The notes under the pieces are model-generated. The model had not been told where the DNA came from. It saw only the letters and a list, made by a program, of their open reading frames with translations, and did no database searches. Positions 1 through 7,669 of a DNA stretch of 64,000 nt are shown in pieces. Each line of letters starts with the position of its first letter. The stretch's first letter is position 1. The stretch comes from Virgifigura deserti (GTDB taxonomy: Bacteria > Pseudomonadota > Alphaproteobacteria > Dongiales > Dongiaceae), in assembly GCA_003576685.1 (NCBI GenBank), contig QOZR01000001.1, forward strand, positions 62,001 to 126,000, read 5' to 3'. Made by a program: the position numbers and the translations under genes.

Positions 1-323
1 TGGTCTGCGGCTTCTTCCTGCCGCCAGCCGCCGTGATTCTGATGACTGCGCCAACCCTGTTGCCGATCATCATGAACGCCGGTTTCGATCCGATCTGGTT
101 CGCGATGATTCTGACAATAAATATGGAGATCGGGTTGATAACCCCGCCGGTCGGCCTCAATCTCTACGTCATCAACGGCATCGCCCCCGACGTCCGGTTG
201 CAGACTATCCTTTGGGGCGCGCTGCCGTTCATGCTCTGCATGGTGCTGGGCATCGTGATCCTGTGCATCTTCCCGGGAATCGCGACCTGGTTGCCCGAGT
301 ATCTGATGGGACCGGCGTACTAA
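1..323 (+). CDS. TRAP transporter large permease (DctM family), C-terminal part
   Basis: The open frame enters from the left edge and ends with TAA at 321-323, leaving about 106 residues. It holds hydrophobic membrane segments and the conserved C-terminal DctM stretch with the short motifs MEIGLITPPVG and NLYVINGIA. In this family the large permease is the 12-helix ion-coupled subunit of a tripartite uptake system for carboxylates and related acids. The small permease and binding protein would lie to the left, outside the window. The family call is firm; the substrate cannot be read from this fragment. Confidence 0.9.
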   Translation, partial: VCGFFLPPAAVILMTAPTLLPIIMNAGFDPIWFAMILTINMEIGLITPPVGLNLYVINGIAPDVRLQTILWGALPFMLCMVLGIVILCIFPGIATWLPEYLMGPAY

Positions 324-557
324 GCAGGTTTTCGGAACTTCGGCCATATGGGCCGGGCTCGGAAAACCTGCTGAACTCTAGGGCCTGATCCGATCACATT
401 GGACCGATGTGATCGGTGAATCAGTCCCCAATTGTTTGGATGAGAGGACGATTCACCGATCAGGCAGGTTGGTCCAACCTGATCGGATCGTGCTCTAGAG
501 TCTGCGGGCTTGTCTTGGCCGGGCCATTTGTAGCCCGATCAAGACAAGCCTGCTTAG
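321..557. repeat. composite palindromic (MITE-like) element
   Basis: The whole gap between the TRAP permease and the malonyl-CoA decarboxylase is nested inverted repeats. Outer ends: TAAGCAGG at 321-328 and its complement CCTGCTTA at 549-556. Left hairpin: AGCAGGTTTTC (322-332) against GAAAACCTGCT (about 362-372). Middle palindrome, 376-500: both ends read CTCTAG followed by GATCCGATCA, and the inner arms are GATCGGTGAATC and GATTCACCGATC. Right hairpin: GGCTTGTCTTG against CAAGACAAGCC (about 507-550). No protein is encoded. The left end carries the permease stop codon. It could be a mobile miniature element or a folded RNA/terminator. Confidence 0.75.
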
Positions 558-566
558 GGATGGGCG

Positions 567-1988
567 ATGAATCAGGCACTTCCGAGCTCCTTCTTTGATC
601 GCACGGTCCTGAATCTTCGGAATGCCTGGCGCGATATCGCCGCGCGCGGCCGTTCGTCCTCGATCGCCCAGACACGCCCCGACCTTCCGGACGACGACAT
701 CCAGCGACTGCGCAAGCATATCGTCGAATGTCTCGAGAACCGCGGCGGCGAGGTTTCGGCGCGGGCGCGGGCGGCGGAGCTCGGCCGCTGCTTCCTCGCT
801 CTATCCCCGGACGGCCGGAAGCGCTTCCTGCAGGTCCTGGCGCGGGAGTTTTCGACCGACCGCGACCGTATCGATGCCGCCATTCGCAGCTATCAGGCGG
901 CCGAGGAACCCGCGGCGGCCGTCGATGCCGAGATCGCGTTGCGGGACGCGCTGGTCTCGCCGCGACTGCGGCTGCTGATGCAGCTGACCGCCTTGCCGGA
1001 CGGCTTCAAGTTCCTCGTCGATCTCCGGGCGGAGCTGCTGTCCCACCTCGCTTCGGACCGGTCGCTGATCGCGCTCGACAAGGACCTTCAGACCCTGTTC
1101 ACCTCCTGGTTCGACGTCGGGCTTCTGGATCTGCAGCGCATCACATGGGATGCGCCGGCCTCGCTGCTCGAGAAGTTGATCGCCTATGAGGCGGTGCATG
1201 AAATCCGCTCCTGGGGCGATCTCAAGAACCGCCTCGACTCCGATCGCCGGTGTTATGCCTTCTTCCACCCGCGAATCCCGAACGAGCCGCTGATCTTCGT
1301 CGAAGTGGCATTGGTGGCCGGGATGTCGGGAAATATCCAGCGGCTGCTCGATGAAACGGCACCGCGGGAGGATCCGCAGAGCGCCGACAGCGCGATTTTC
1401 TACTCGATCTCGAACACCCAGAGGGGGCTGCGGGGGATCAGCTTCGGCAACTTCCTGATCAAGCAGGTGGCGGACGACCTGTCCCGCGATCTGCCGGGTC
1501 TGAAGACCTTCGCGACATTGTCGCCAATTCCCGGGTTCCGGAAATGGCTCGAGCGCAAGCTGGCCGAGGGCGAGCCGAATTTGCTGACCGCGGCGGAGCG
1601 CAGCACGCTGAAGCTGCTCGATCCCTCGCGCGGCGCCAAGGGTGGCCTGAAAGCTCTTCTGGCGCGGCCCGGCTGGCAGGAGGCACCGGAAATCGCCGAA
1701 GCTTTGGAGCCGGCGCTGTGCCGGCTCGCCGCACGCTATCTCGTGCGCGAGAAGGATGCCGGCAAGCCGCTCGACCCGGTCGCACGGTTCCATCTCGCCA
1801 ACGGGGCGCGGGTGGAGCGGATCAACTGGTTGGCCGATACCTCGCCCAAGGGCTTGCGGCAGTCCGCCGGGCTGATGGTGAACTATCTCTACAAGCTGAG
1901 CGAAATCGAGGACAACCATGAGGCATTTTCGGCCCACGGAAAGGTCGCAATTTCCAATTCGGTGAAGGGGCTGCTCGGCCGTTCATAG
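567..1988 (+). CDS. malonyl-CoA decarboxylase
   Basis: 473 residues, full family length. The protein converts malonyl-CoA to acetyl-CoA and CO2 in the cytoplasm, used for malonate breakdown or to keep malonyl-CoA low. The N-terminal half is the helical oligomerisation domain. The C-terminal half is the GNAT-like catalytic domain with HPRIPNEPLIFVEVAL (234-249), LSPIPGF (318-324) and FHLANGA (408-414). Ser319 and His409 sit where the family's catalytic Ser/His pair is expected. The start ATG follows the palindromic element. No malonate transporter or malonyl-CoA synthetase is adjacent, but the TRAP permease just upstream is the type that often carries dicarboxylates. Confidence 0.95.
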   Translation: MNQALPSSFFDRTVLNLRNAWRDIAARGRSSSIAQTRPDLPDDDIQRLRKHIVECLENRGGEVSARARAAELGRCFLALSPDGRKRFLQVLAREFSTDRDRIDAAIRSYQAAEEPAAAVDAEIALRDALVSPRLRLLMQLTALPDGFKFLVDLRAELLSHLASDRSLIALDKDLQTLFTSWFDVGLLDLQRITWDAPASLLEKLIAYEAVHEIRSWGDLKNRLDSDRRCYAFFHPRIPNEPLIFVEVALVAGMSGNIQRLLDETAPREDPQSADSAIFYSISNTQRGLRGISFGNFLIKQVADDLSRDLPGLKTFATLSPIPGFRKWLERKLAEGEPNLLTAAERSTLKLLDPSRGAKGGLKALLARPGWQEAPEIAEALEPALCRLAARYLVREKDAGKPLDPVARFHLANGARVERINWLADTSPKGLRQSAGLMVNYLYKLSEIEDNHEAFSAHGKVAISNSVKGLLGRS

Positions 1989-2100
1989 AAGACTAAGGGT
2001 CTACGCCTATTAGTGAAACCGGATTGTCAGGTGACAGGACGGGATAGCTGCGTTAGAAGGCCCCCGCCGGCGTTGACGGCTCCATTTCATCGGAGGGGTG

Positions 2101-3249
2101 ATGGAAGCGCAGTTCCCCGACGTGCGATCGATGGTCGCCGCCCTGAAGCCCAGCTATCCGGTCTATTGTCTTCGGCCCGAGGTGCTGCGGCGGACGACGG
2201 AACGATTCCTCGAGCTGTTCCCCGGCCGCGTGCTCTATGCCGTGAAATGCAACCCGCACCCGCGCGTGCTGCGGGCGCTCTACGAGGCCGGTATCCGTCA
2301 TTTCGACACGGCGTCCCTGCCGGAGATCGCGCTCGTCCGGGAAAGCTTTCCCGACGCCGGCGCCTATTTCATGCATCCGGTGAAGAGCCGGGCGGCGATC
2401 CACACGGCGGAGCGGGTCTATGGCGTCGATACCTTCATCGTCGACCACGCCGAGGAGCTGGTTAAGGTCCTCGACGAGACCGGCGGCGGCGAGGGGGTGA
2501 CGATCGTCGTGCGCCTCAAGACGCCGCCGATCGAGGGGACGTTCTATCATCTGGCCGCCAAGTTCGGCGCCGATCAGGACGATGCCGCGGCGCTGCTGAG
2601 GGAGGCACGTTCGCGCGGCTGCCAGGTCGGTCTGGCGTTCCATGTCGGCTCACAATGCCTGGTGCCCGGCGCCTACCGCCAGGCGCTGGGAATCGTCGGC
2701 GAGGTGCTGGAGAAGGCGAAGACACCGATCCAGGTACTCGATGTCGGCGGCGGCTTCCCGGTGCAGTATGTCGGCACCAACATGCCGCCGCTGGAGGACT
2801 ATATCGCCGAGATCGAGGATGGGGTGAAGGAGCTGAAGCTGCGCCGCGATTGCGTCTTGATGTGCGAGCCAGGCCGCGCGCTCGTCGCCGACGGCGTCTC
2901 GCTGGTCGTCCAGGTCCAGCTCCGCAAGGGCGACCAACTCTACATCAATGACGGAATCTACGGCTCGCTCAGCGAAATGGTGACGGCGGGCCTGAAGCTG
3001 CCGGCGCGGCTCGTGCGGCTCAAGGGCAAGCCCTCGGAGCAGATGCGGGCCTTCATCCTGAACGGACCGACCTGCGATTCGCTGGACGTGCTGCCCTCGA
3101 CCTTCGATCTGCCGGAAGATGTGGGCGAGGGCGACTGGATCGAGATCGACCGCGTCGGCGCCTACAGCCACGCCCTCGCCAGCCGCTTCAACGGCTTCTA
3201 TCCGGAGACCCTTGTCGCCGTGAACGACAAGCCGATCGGTGCCGGTTGA
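2101..3249 (+). CDS. ornithine/diaminopimelate/arginine decarboxylase family protein (probable ornithine decarboxylase)
   Basis: 382 residues, PLP fold type III. YAVKCNP holds the PLP lysine (Lys49). HVGSQ (181-185), DVGGGFP (214-220) and CEPGRALVADG (255-265) bind the cofactor phosphate. GPTCDSLD (322-329) has the catalytic Cys325, and GAYSHALASRFNGF is the closing motif. The length and the CDSLDVL signature fit bacterial ornithine decarboxylases (ornithine to putrescine) better than diaminopimelate decarboxylases, which are about 420 residues. ATG 2101 was chosen over the in-frame GTG at 2098 because GGAGGGG lies just upstream. Lysine or a mixed specificity cannot be excluded. Confidence 0.87.
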   Translation: MEAQFPDVRSMVAALKPSYPVYCLRPEVLRRTTERFLELFPGRVLYAVKCNPHPRVLRALYEAGIRHFDTASLPEIALVRESFPDAGAYFMHPVKSRAAIHTAERVYGVDTFIVDHAEELVKVLDETGGGEGVTIVVRLKTPPIEGTFYHLAAKFGADQDDAAALLREARSRGCQVGLAFHVGSQCLVPGAYRQALGIVGEVLEKAKTPIQVLDVGGGFPVQYVGTNMPPLEDYIAEIEDGVKELKLRRDCVLMCEPGRALVADGVSLVVQVQLRKGDQLYINDGIYGSLSEMVTAGLKLPARLVRLKGKPSEQMRAFILNGPTCDSLDVLPSTFDLPEDVGEGDWIEIDRVGAYSHALASRFNGFYPETLVAVNDKPIGAG

Positions 3250-3251
3250 CT

Positions 3252-4166
3252 CTAAACGGCCGGCGGAACCGGGCGCGTCTGGCGGAGGTCGAGGGCGGTG
3301 TGGACGGCGAGCGCCGCGAGCACGATGACGCCGCCGATGAGCGCCGGAACACCCGGGTTCTCGCCGAGGAAGAGCCAGACCCAGACCGGGCCGAGAATGG
3401 TTTCCAAAACGGAGACCAGGGCTACCTCCGCGGCCGGCGCGAGCCGCGCGCCCGCCGTGAACAGGACCAGGCCACCTCCGAACTGAACCGCTCCGAACAG
3501 CACCAGAAGGCCCATGTCGCTGGCGCTGACGGCCAGCGGGGCTGCGAAGGGCAGGGCGAACAGCGCCGCGAAGACGGCCGCCAGGCAGGTGGCCGGCGTC
3601 ATGCGGACTTCGCGCTGGCGGCGCGTCGTGACGATGGCGACGGCGAATGCCATGGCGATCACGAAGGCGACGAGGTCGCCCGCGGCCGACCCCCGGGCGA
3701 AGGAGTTCGAAACCATGATGGCGATGCCGAAAAACGCAGCCGTCATCGCTATCCAACTGCGGGCGCGGACCCGCTCGCCCAGCAGGACCCGGCCGAGCAG
3801 GGCAGCCAAGAGGGGCGAGGTGCTGAGGATAATCAGCGTGTTGGCGACGGTGGTCAGGTTCACCGCGATCACGAAGCCGGTGGAGGCGGTGGCGAAGCAG
3901 AGCGCGACTACCAGCCCCGGGCCGCCCATCCGGCGGAAGAGGTCGAGCGTTCTCCCGCGATCGCGGATCGCGATGAAGCCGAGCAGGAACAGCGCCCCGA
4001 AGATCGAACGCCAGAGGATCGTGGTCCATGGATCGGCCTCGATCCCCCGGACGATCAGGCCGCCGCTGCTCCACACCGTCGCCGCGCCGGCGACCAGCAG
4101 CAGGCCGCGGCGCTGCAGAGCCGCTTCGCCGGCCGAAGCCGCAAGGCCGTTCGGCAGGCTCGTCAT
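3252..4166 (-). CDS. DMT superfamily (EamA) exporter
   Basis: 304 residues with about ten hydrophobic helices arranged as two EamA repeats, the usual drug/metabolite-transporter layout in the inner membrane. It starts at the internal Met of MTSLPNGLAAS. An upstream ATG at 4262 would add 32 polar residues with no membrane character, so it was rejected. It is convergent with the decarboxylase gene (2 nt between stops) and divergent from the alpha/beta hydrolase gene. Substrates in the family range from amino acids to metabolites; nothing in the sequence fixes it here. A polyamine or amino acid related to the neighbouring decarboxylase is only a guess. Confidence 0.88.
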   Translation of the reverse strand: MTSLPNGLAASAGEAALQRRGLLLVAGAATVWSSGGLIVRGIEADPWTTILWRSIFGALFLLGFIAIRDRGRTLDLFRRMGGPGLVVALCFATASTGFVIAVNLTTVANTLIILSTSPLLAALLGRVLLGERVRARSWIAMTAAFFGIAIMVSNSFARGSAAGDLVAFVIAMAFAVAIVTTRRQREVRMTPATCLAAVFAALFALPFAAPLAVSASDMGLLVLFGAVQFGGGLVLFTAGARLAPAAEVALVSVLETILGPVWVWLFLGENPGVPALIGGVIVLAALAVHTALDLRQTRPVPPAV

Positions 4167-4358
4167 TGCCTGCTTGCCACAGCGCGGACAATTCCGCGCA
4201 CCTGGGGCTTGCCGGTGCGCACCGGCCGACCGATTTGGAATTTTGCCATGATTCGACCGCAATTCTGACGAAACTCGGCCGTGATACGAGGCCGGGCGCA
4301 GAACCGACGCCAGCTTCTCCGTAGCATGACCATGGCAGGCAGAGAAAGAACTCTTCTG

Positions 4359-5228
4359 ATGGGTGGCAATTCTGATGGGCGCATGAGAAACGAGGGAGTC
4401 TTAAGTCTGAACCCGCACGGCTTTCACCGGATCGCCTATACGGATTGGGGCGACGCTGCGGCGGACCGGACGGTCATCTGCGTTCACGCCCTGACGCGGA
4501 ACGGGCGCGACTTCGACCGGCTGGCCGGAGCTCTCGCCGAGGACTGGCGGGTCGCCTGCCCGGACATTGCCGGGCGCGGGCGGAGCGACTGGCTGGCGCA
4601 CGGGGCGGACTACAACTATCCGCAATATCTTGCCGACATGACCATGCTGATCGCGCGGCTGGGGGCCGGCGCGGTGGATTGGGTCGGCACCTCGATGGGC
4701 GGTCTGATCGGGATGATGCTGGCGGCGCAGCCCGGCACGCCGATTCGCCGGCTGGTGCTGAACGATGTCGGCCCGTTCCTGCCGAAGGCGGCGCTGGCGC
4801 GGATCGCCGACTATGTCGGCCAGGACCCGCGCTTCGCGACGCTCGATGAGCTCGAGGCCTATCTGCGCCGGGTCCATGCGCCCTTCGGCCCGCTGTCGGA
4901 CGAAGCCTGGCGCCATATGGCCGAGCACGGCCACCGCCGGCTGGAGGATGGCGGCTTCGCGCTCGCCTACGATCCGGCGATCGCCCAGGCTTTCAGGCAA
5001 GGGGCGCTTCAGGACATGGATCTGTGGCATGTCTGGGATGCGGTCCGCTGTCCGGTTCTGATTCAGCGCGGCGCGGAATCGGACCTGCTCACGGCGGACA
5101 TTGCCACGGAGATGACGCGGCGCGGCCCGCGCGCCGAGCTCGTCACCATTCCGGGCGTGGGCCATGCCCCGGCGCTGATGGACGCGGAGCAGATCGCTCT
5201 CGTCCGCGACTGGCTGGTGGCCCGGTGA
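4359..5228 (+). CDS. alpha/beta hydrolase
   Basis: Soluble alpha/beta-hydrolase fold. An oxyanion-type HALTRNGRDF stretch follows the first strand, the nucleophile elbow is GTSMGG, an acid is likely in the QRGAESDLL region, and the catalytic His is in GVGHAP near the C-terminus. The reaction is ester, lactone or C-C bond hydrolysis, not resolved further. The start is uncertain: ATG codons at 4281, 4326, 4332, 4359 and 4383 are in frame. 4359 is taken because GAGAAAGAA precedes it. The stop overlaps the start of the next hydrolase (ATGA), so the two are translationally coupled. Confidence 0.85.
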   Translation: MGGNSDGRMRNEGVLSLNPHGFHRIAYTDWGDAAADRTVICVHALTRNGRDFDRLAGALAEDWRVACPDIAGRGRSDWLAHGADYNYPQYLADMTMLIARLGAGAVDWVGTSMGGLIGMMLAAQPGTPIRRLVLNDVGPFLPKAALARIADYVGQDPRFATLDELEAYLRRVHAPFGPLSDEAWRHMAEHGHRRLEDGGFALAYDPAIAQAFRQGALQDMDLWHVWDAVRCPVLIQRGAESDLLTADIATEMTRRGPRAELVTIPGVGHAPALMDAEQIALVRDWLVAR

Positions 5229-6211
5229 TGAAGACGACGACCGGGTTCCCGCCCTTTCGGGCACGCCCGCCCTGGTGGGGCGGCGATCTGCAGACGCTGC
5301 GCGGCTATGTCCTGCGGCGGCTTCCGAGCCTCGACGGCTATTCGGCGGAGCAGATGGGGTTTCCGATGAGCGACGGCTCCGGCGACACACTGCTGGCGAC
5401 CTTGAACCGGCCGAAGCGTGCGACGCGGCGGCCGCTCGTCATCCTGATCCACGGCCTCACCGGCTGTGAGGACAGCCGCTACATGCGGGCCAGCGCCGCA
5501 CATTTCCTGTCGCTGGGCTATCCGGTGTTGCGCCTCAATCTGCGCGGGGCCGGGCCGTCGCGCAACCATTGCCAGTACCACTACCACGCCGGACACAGCG
5601 CGGACCTGCGGACGGTGATCGGTCAGATGGACGGGCGTCTGGCGGCAAACGGGCTGTTCTTGATTGGCTACTCCCTCGGCGGCAACATGCTGCTGAAGCA
5701 TCTCGGCGAGGAAGGGCGGCGCGCGCTCGTCCTCGGCGCCGCCAGCATCTCGGCGCCGATCGACCTGAAGGCCGCGCAGCGCCGCATGATGGCGCTCCGC
5801 AATCGCGCCTATCATGCCTATATCCTCGGCCGCATGAAGGTGGAGTTCGGGCCGTTCATGACCGCGGCCGGAGCGCATCTGGCCGACCTCGCCGCGATCC
5901 GCAGCATCTATGCGTTCGACGACAGACTGGTGGCGCCGCGCAACGGCTTCGCCGGCGCCGAGGATTACTACGCGCGCTCCATGGCGCTGCAGTTCCTGCC
6001 CGAGATCCGGGTGCCGACACTGGTGATCCATGCGCGGAACGATCCGTGGATCCCCATAGACTCCTATCTCGGCTTCGACTGGGCAAGCAATCCGAAGCTC
6101 GTGCCGTTGCTCCCCAAGGGCGGCGGCCATGTCGGCTTCTCCGGCGTCGGCGGCAAGGCCGCCTGGCATGACCGCTGCATCGCGCGATTCTTCGGCAGCT
6201 TGGCGGGATAG
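5228..6211 (+). CDS. YheT family alpha/beta hydrolase
   Basis: 327 residues. ATG at 5228 overlaps the previous TGA by one base. YheT/COG0429 signatures are LIHGLTGCEDSRYMR, LRGAGPSR, the nucleophile elbow GYSLGGNMLLK, the acid HARNDPWIP and the terminal His in GGHVGFSG. Members act as hydrolases on small esters, but few have a proven substrate. The overlap with a second, different alpha/beta hydrolase implies a joint role, not named by sequence. A strong hairpin follows the stop. Confidence 0.9.
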   Translation: MKTTTGFPPFRARPPWWGGDLQTLRGYVLRRLPSLDGYSAEQMGFPMSDGSGDTLLATLNRPKRATRRPLVILIHGLTGCEDSRYMRASAAHFLSLGYPVLRLNLRGAGPSRNHCQYHYHAGHSADLRTVIGQMDGRLAANGLFLIGYSLGGNMLLKHLGEEGRRALVLGAASISAPIDLKAAQRRMMALRNRAYHAYILGRMKVEFGPFMTAAGAHLADLAAIRSIYAFDDRLVAPRNGFAGAEDYYARSMALQFLPEIRVPTLVIHARNDPWIPIDSYLGFDWASNPKLVPLLPKGGGHVGFSGVGGKAAWHDRCIARFFGSLAG

Positions 6212-6242
6212 CCGCTGACGCACCGGTGATCGCACGAAAGAA

Positions 6243-6268
6243 CGGCGGCTTCCGCGCGGAAGCCGCCG
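6243..6268. terminator. bidirectional hairpin terminator
   Basis: An 11-bp perfect GC-rich stem (CGGCGGCTTCC with its complement) around a 4-nt loop lies between two convergent genes, the YheT hydrolase (+) and the PEP-CTERM gene (-). It is positioned to end both transcripts. The T-run after it is poor, so part of its effect may be as an RNA stabiliser. Confidence 0.65.
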
Positions 6269-6296
6269 CATGTCTTTCGGGAAGTGACGGGCCGGC

Positions 6297-7124
6297 TTAC
6301 GACGCCTGCCGACGCCGGATGATGCCGAGGGCCAGCAAACCAGTGCCGAGCAGCACCAGCATGCCGGGTTCAGGGACCGGGCTCGGGCCTGGGCCCTCTC
6401 GTGTAACGCTAATGAAGGTCTCGAACACGTTCGTCTGGTTTTCCTGGGTGAGGAAGCCAAGGCACCCTGCAGCCTGACCGACGAGAGCGCAGGTCTCGGC
6501 ACTCTGCGGTGTCAGCTGGGTCGAGCCGAAGAGCAATGTGTAGGTTTCGCCGTCGAACGTGAACGTCTCGGACGTCGGTCCGACCGCGACCAGCGCGAAG
6601 AAATCGTCGCAGACGCTTTGCGCATCGGGAACGCATTCTCCGCTCCGATTCGGTGTCTCGTTGAACGCGAACTCGAAGAAGGTTTCGATCGGGCCCGTCT
6701 CTCCGCCGATGGGCGGTTGTTGGGGTGTCAGGACGGCCCGTGCGGTCAGCGTGCCGCTGGTGAGGAACTCGGACTCGAACTCGGTCGGGATGGGAAAGTT
6801 GAAGTGGACCAGATCGGGTCCAGGTGCCGCTGGTCCGTTCGTCGTGACCTCGCCGCTCTGCCGGCCGGGATCGGTGTCGGCGCCCTGAACTTCCAGCGCG
6901 CTCCTCGTTCCGCCGAAGCTTTCCGGCCACTCGATCCGGGTCGGCGCGCCGAGTGTCGGATTGTCGTTGAGCCCGACAACACCGGCTGGTGCGAACTCGG
7001 TGAAGGCGTTGTCGAGTGTATAGTCCCATACATCCACGACCACCGCGGAAGCCTGCCCCGTCGCGCCGACCAGCAACGCGAAGGCCAGGGCACCGCCCCC
7101 GGCGTATCTTTGCCATTTATCCAT
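6297..7124 (-). CDS. PEP-CTERM sorting domain protein
   Basis: 275 residues. Start at MDKWQRYAGGG, preceded at normal spacing by GGAGAG; an ATG ten codons upstream is less likely. The N-terminal signal peptide ends near GQASA. The C-terminal tripartite sorting signal is VPEPG, a hydrophobic helix and RRR. In this system an exosortase cuts at the PEP motif and the protein is delivered to the cell surface or exopolysaccharide. The middle has a beta-rich low-complexity body with GPDLVHFNFPI, reminiscent of the THxN-type PEP-CTERM family (tentative). No exosortase gene is in the window. A candidate sigma-54 promoter lies upstream. Confidence 0.88.
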   Translation of the reverse strand: MDKWQRYAGGGALAFALLVGATGQASAVVVDVWDYTLDNAFTEFAPAGVVGLNDNPTLGAPTRIEWPESFGGTRSALEVQGADTDPGRQSGEVTTNGPAAPGPDLVHFNFPIPTEFESEFLTSGTLTARAVLTPQQPPIGGETGPIETFFEFAFNETPNRSGECVPDAQSVCDDFFALVAVGPTSETFTFDGETYTLLFGSTQLTPQSAETCALVGQAAGCLGFLTQENQTNVFETFISVTREGPGPSPVPEPGMLVLLGTGLLALGIIRRRQAS

Positions 7125-7669
7125 GTGGCGCTCTCCGTTCCTAAGGAACTCCATCCCCGGTCAATTCCCGAAATTTGCGCCCATCGACCGATTGGTGAAT
7201 CGGTCCATGCAAGATCCGCGCCTCAGACGTTTTCTCTTTTTCCGTCAAAACCTTCTTCATCCGCGGCAGGTTTCGACCCGCCTCGGAGGAGCGAAAAATT
7301 AAGATTCGTTAAGAATCTTGACGCTCGATCGGCGTCCAATGGGGCCGATTGGCGGGTTTCGAGGGTCACTTCCCCAAAAGGAAGATAAAGCTTCTCGATA
7401 TTTCAAGTGGTTAGAAAATATCTCCTTCGTGTTAACGATTGTAAATTTTTTCAACATGGAGACGGTGGGGTCTCCCCGATAGAGAGCCGAACTCGAGGAA
7501 GTCGTTCCGTCGGTGCCTGCGCGTGGCGATCGGATCACGTTGCAGCGCCCGGCCAGCATATCCGGCCCCGGCACAAACGACCGCCAAGTTCACGATCCGG
7601 ATGAAGTTGTAAAATCGGCCGACGCCTTCGCCGCCGTGAGAAGCCCGATATCGACTCGGAAAGGCCGCT
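7125..7669. other. 545-bp intergenic region, AT-rich, regulatory
   Basis: No convincing gene; the few open frames here have no family features. Positions 7290-7470 are clearly more AT-rich than the surroundings. Elements visible: palindrome ACCGATT-N4-AATCGGT at 7187-7204, hairpin AAGATTC-N5-GAATCTT at 7301-7319, and the sigma-54-like site at 7209-7222. Together these look like the control region of the PEP-CTERM gene (read leftward). Confidence 0.55.
7207..7225 (-). promoter_or_regulatory. candidate sigma-54 (-24/-12) promoter of the PEP-CTERM gene
   Basis: Read on the minus strand the core is GGCGCGGATCTTGC (7222 down to 7209). The invariant GG and GC are separated by exactly 10 nt, as in the RpoN consensus TGGCACG-N4-TTGC, followed by A. 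It lies about 85 nt upstream of the PEP-CTERM start codon. Sigma-54 with a PrsR-type activator is a known mode of control for PEP-CTERM genes. The first base and one internal base deviate from consensus. Confidence 0.5.

Noticed and set aside
801..1937. Long minus-strand open frames inside the malonyl-CoA decarboxylase gene and in many other genes
   Set aside because: High GC suppresses stop codons on the opposite strand; the plus-strand proteins have clear family signatures.
3246..4268. 340-residue plus-strand open frame opposite the DMT exporter
   Set aside because: Composition is charged and low-complexity, the mirror image of a membrane protein gene; a shadow frame.
7299..7604. Short open frames in the AT-rich region upstream of the PEP-CTERM gene
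   Set aside because: No ribosome sites, no recognisable domain, overlapping frames on both strands.
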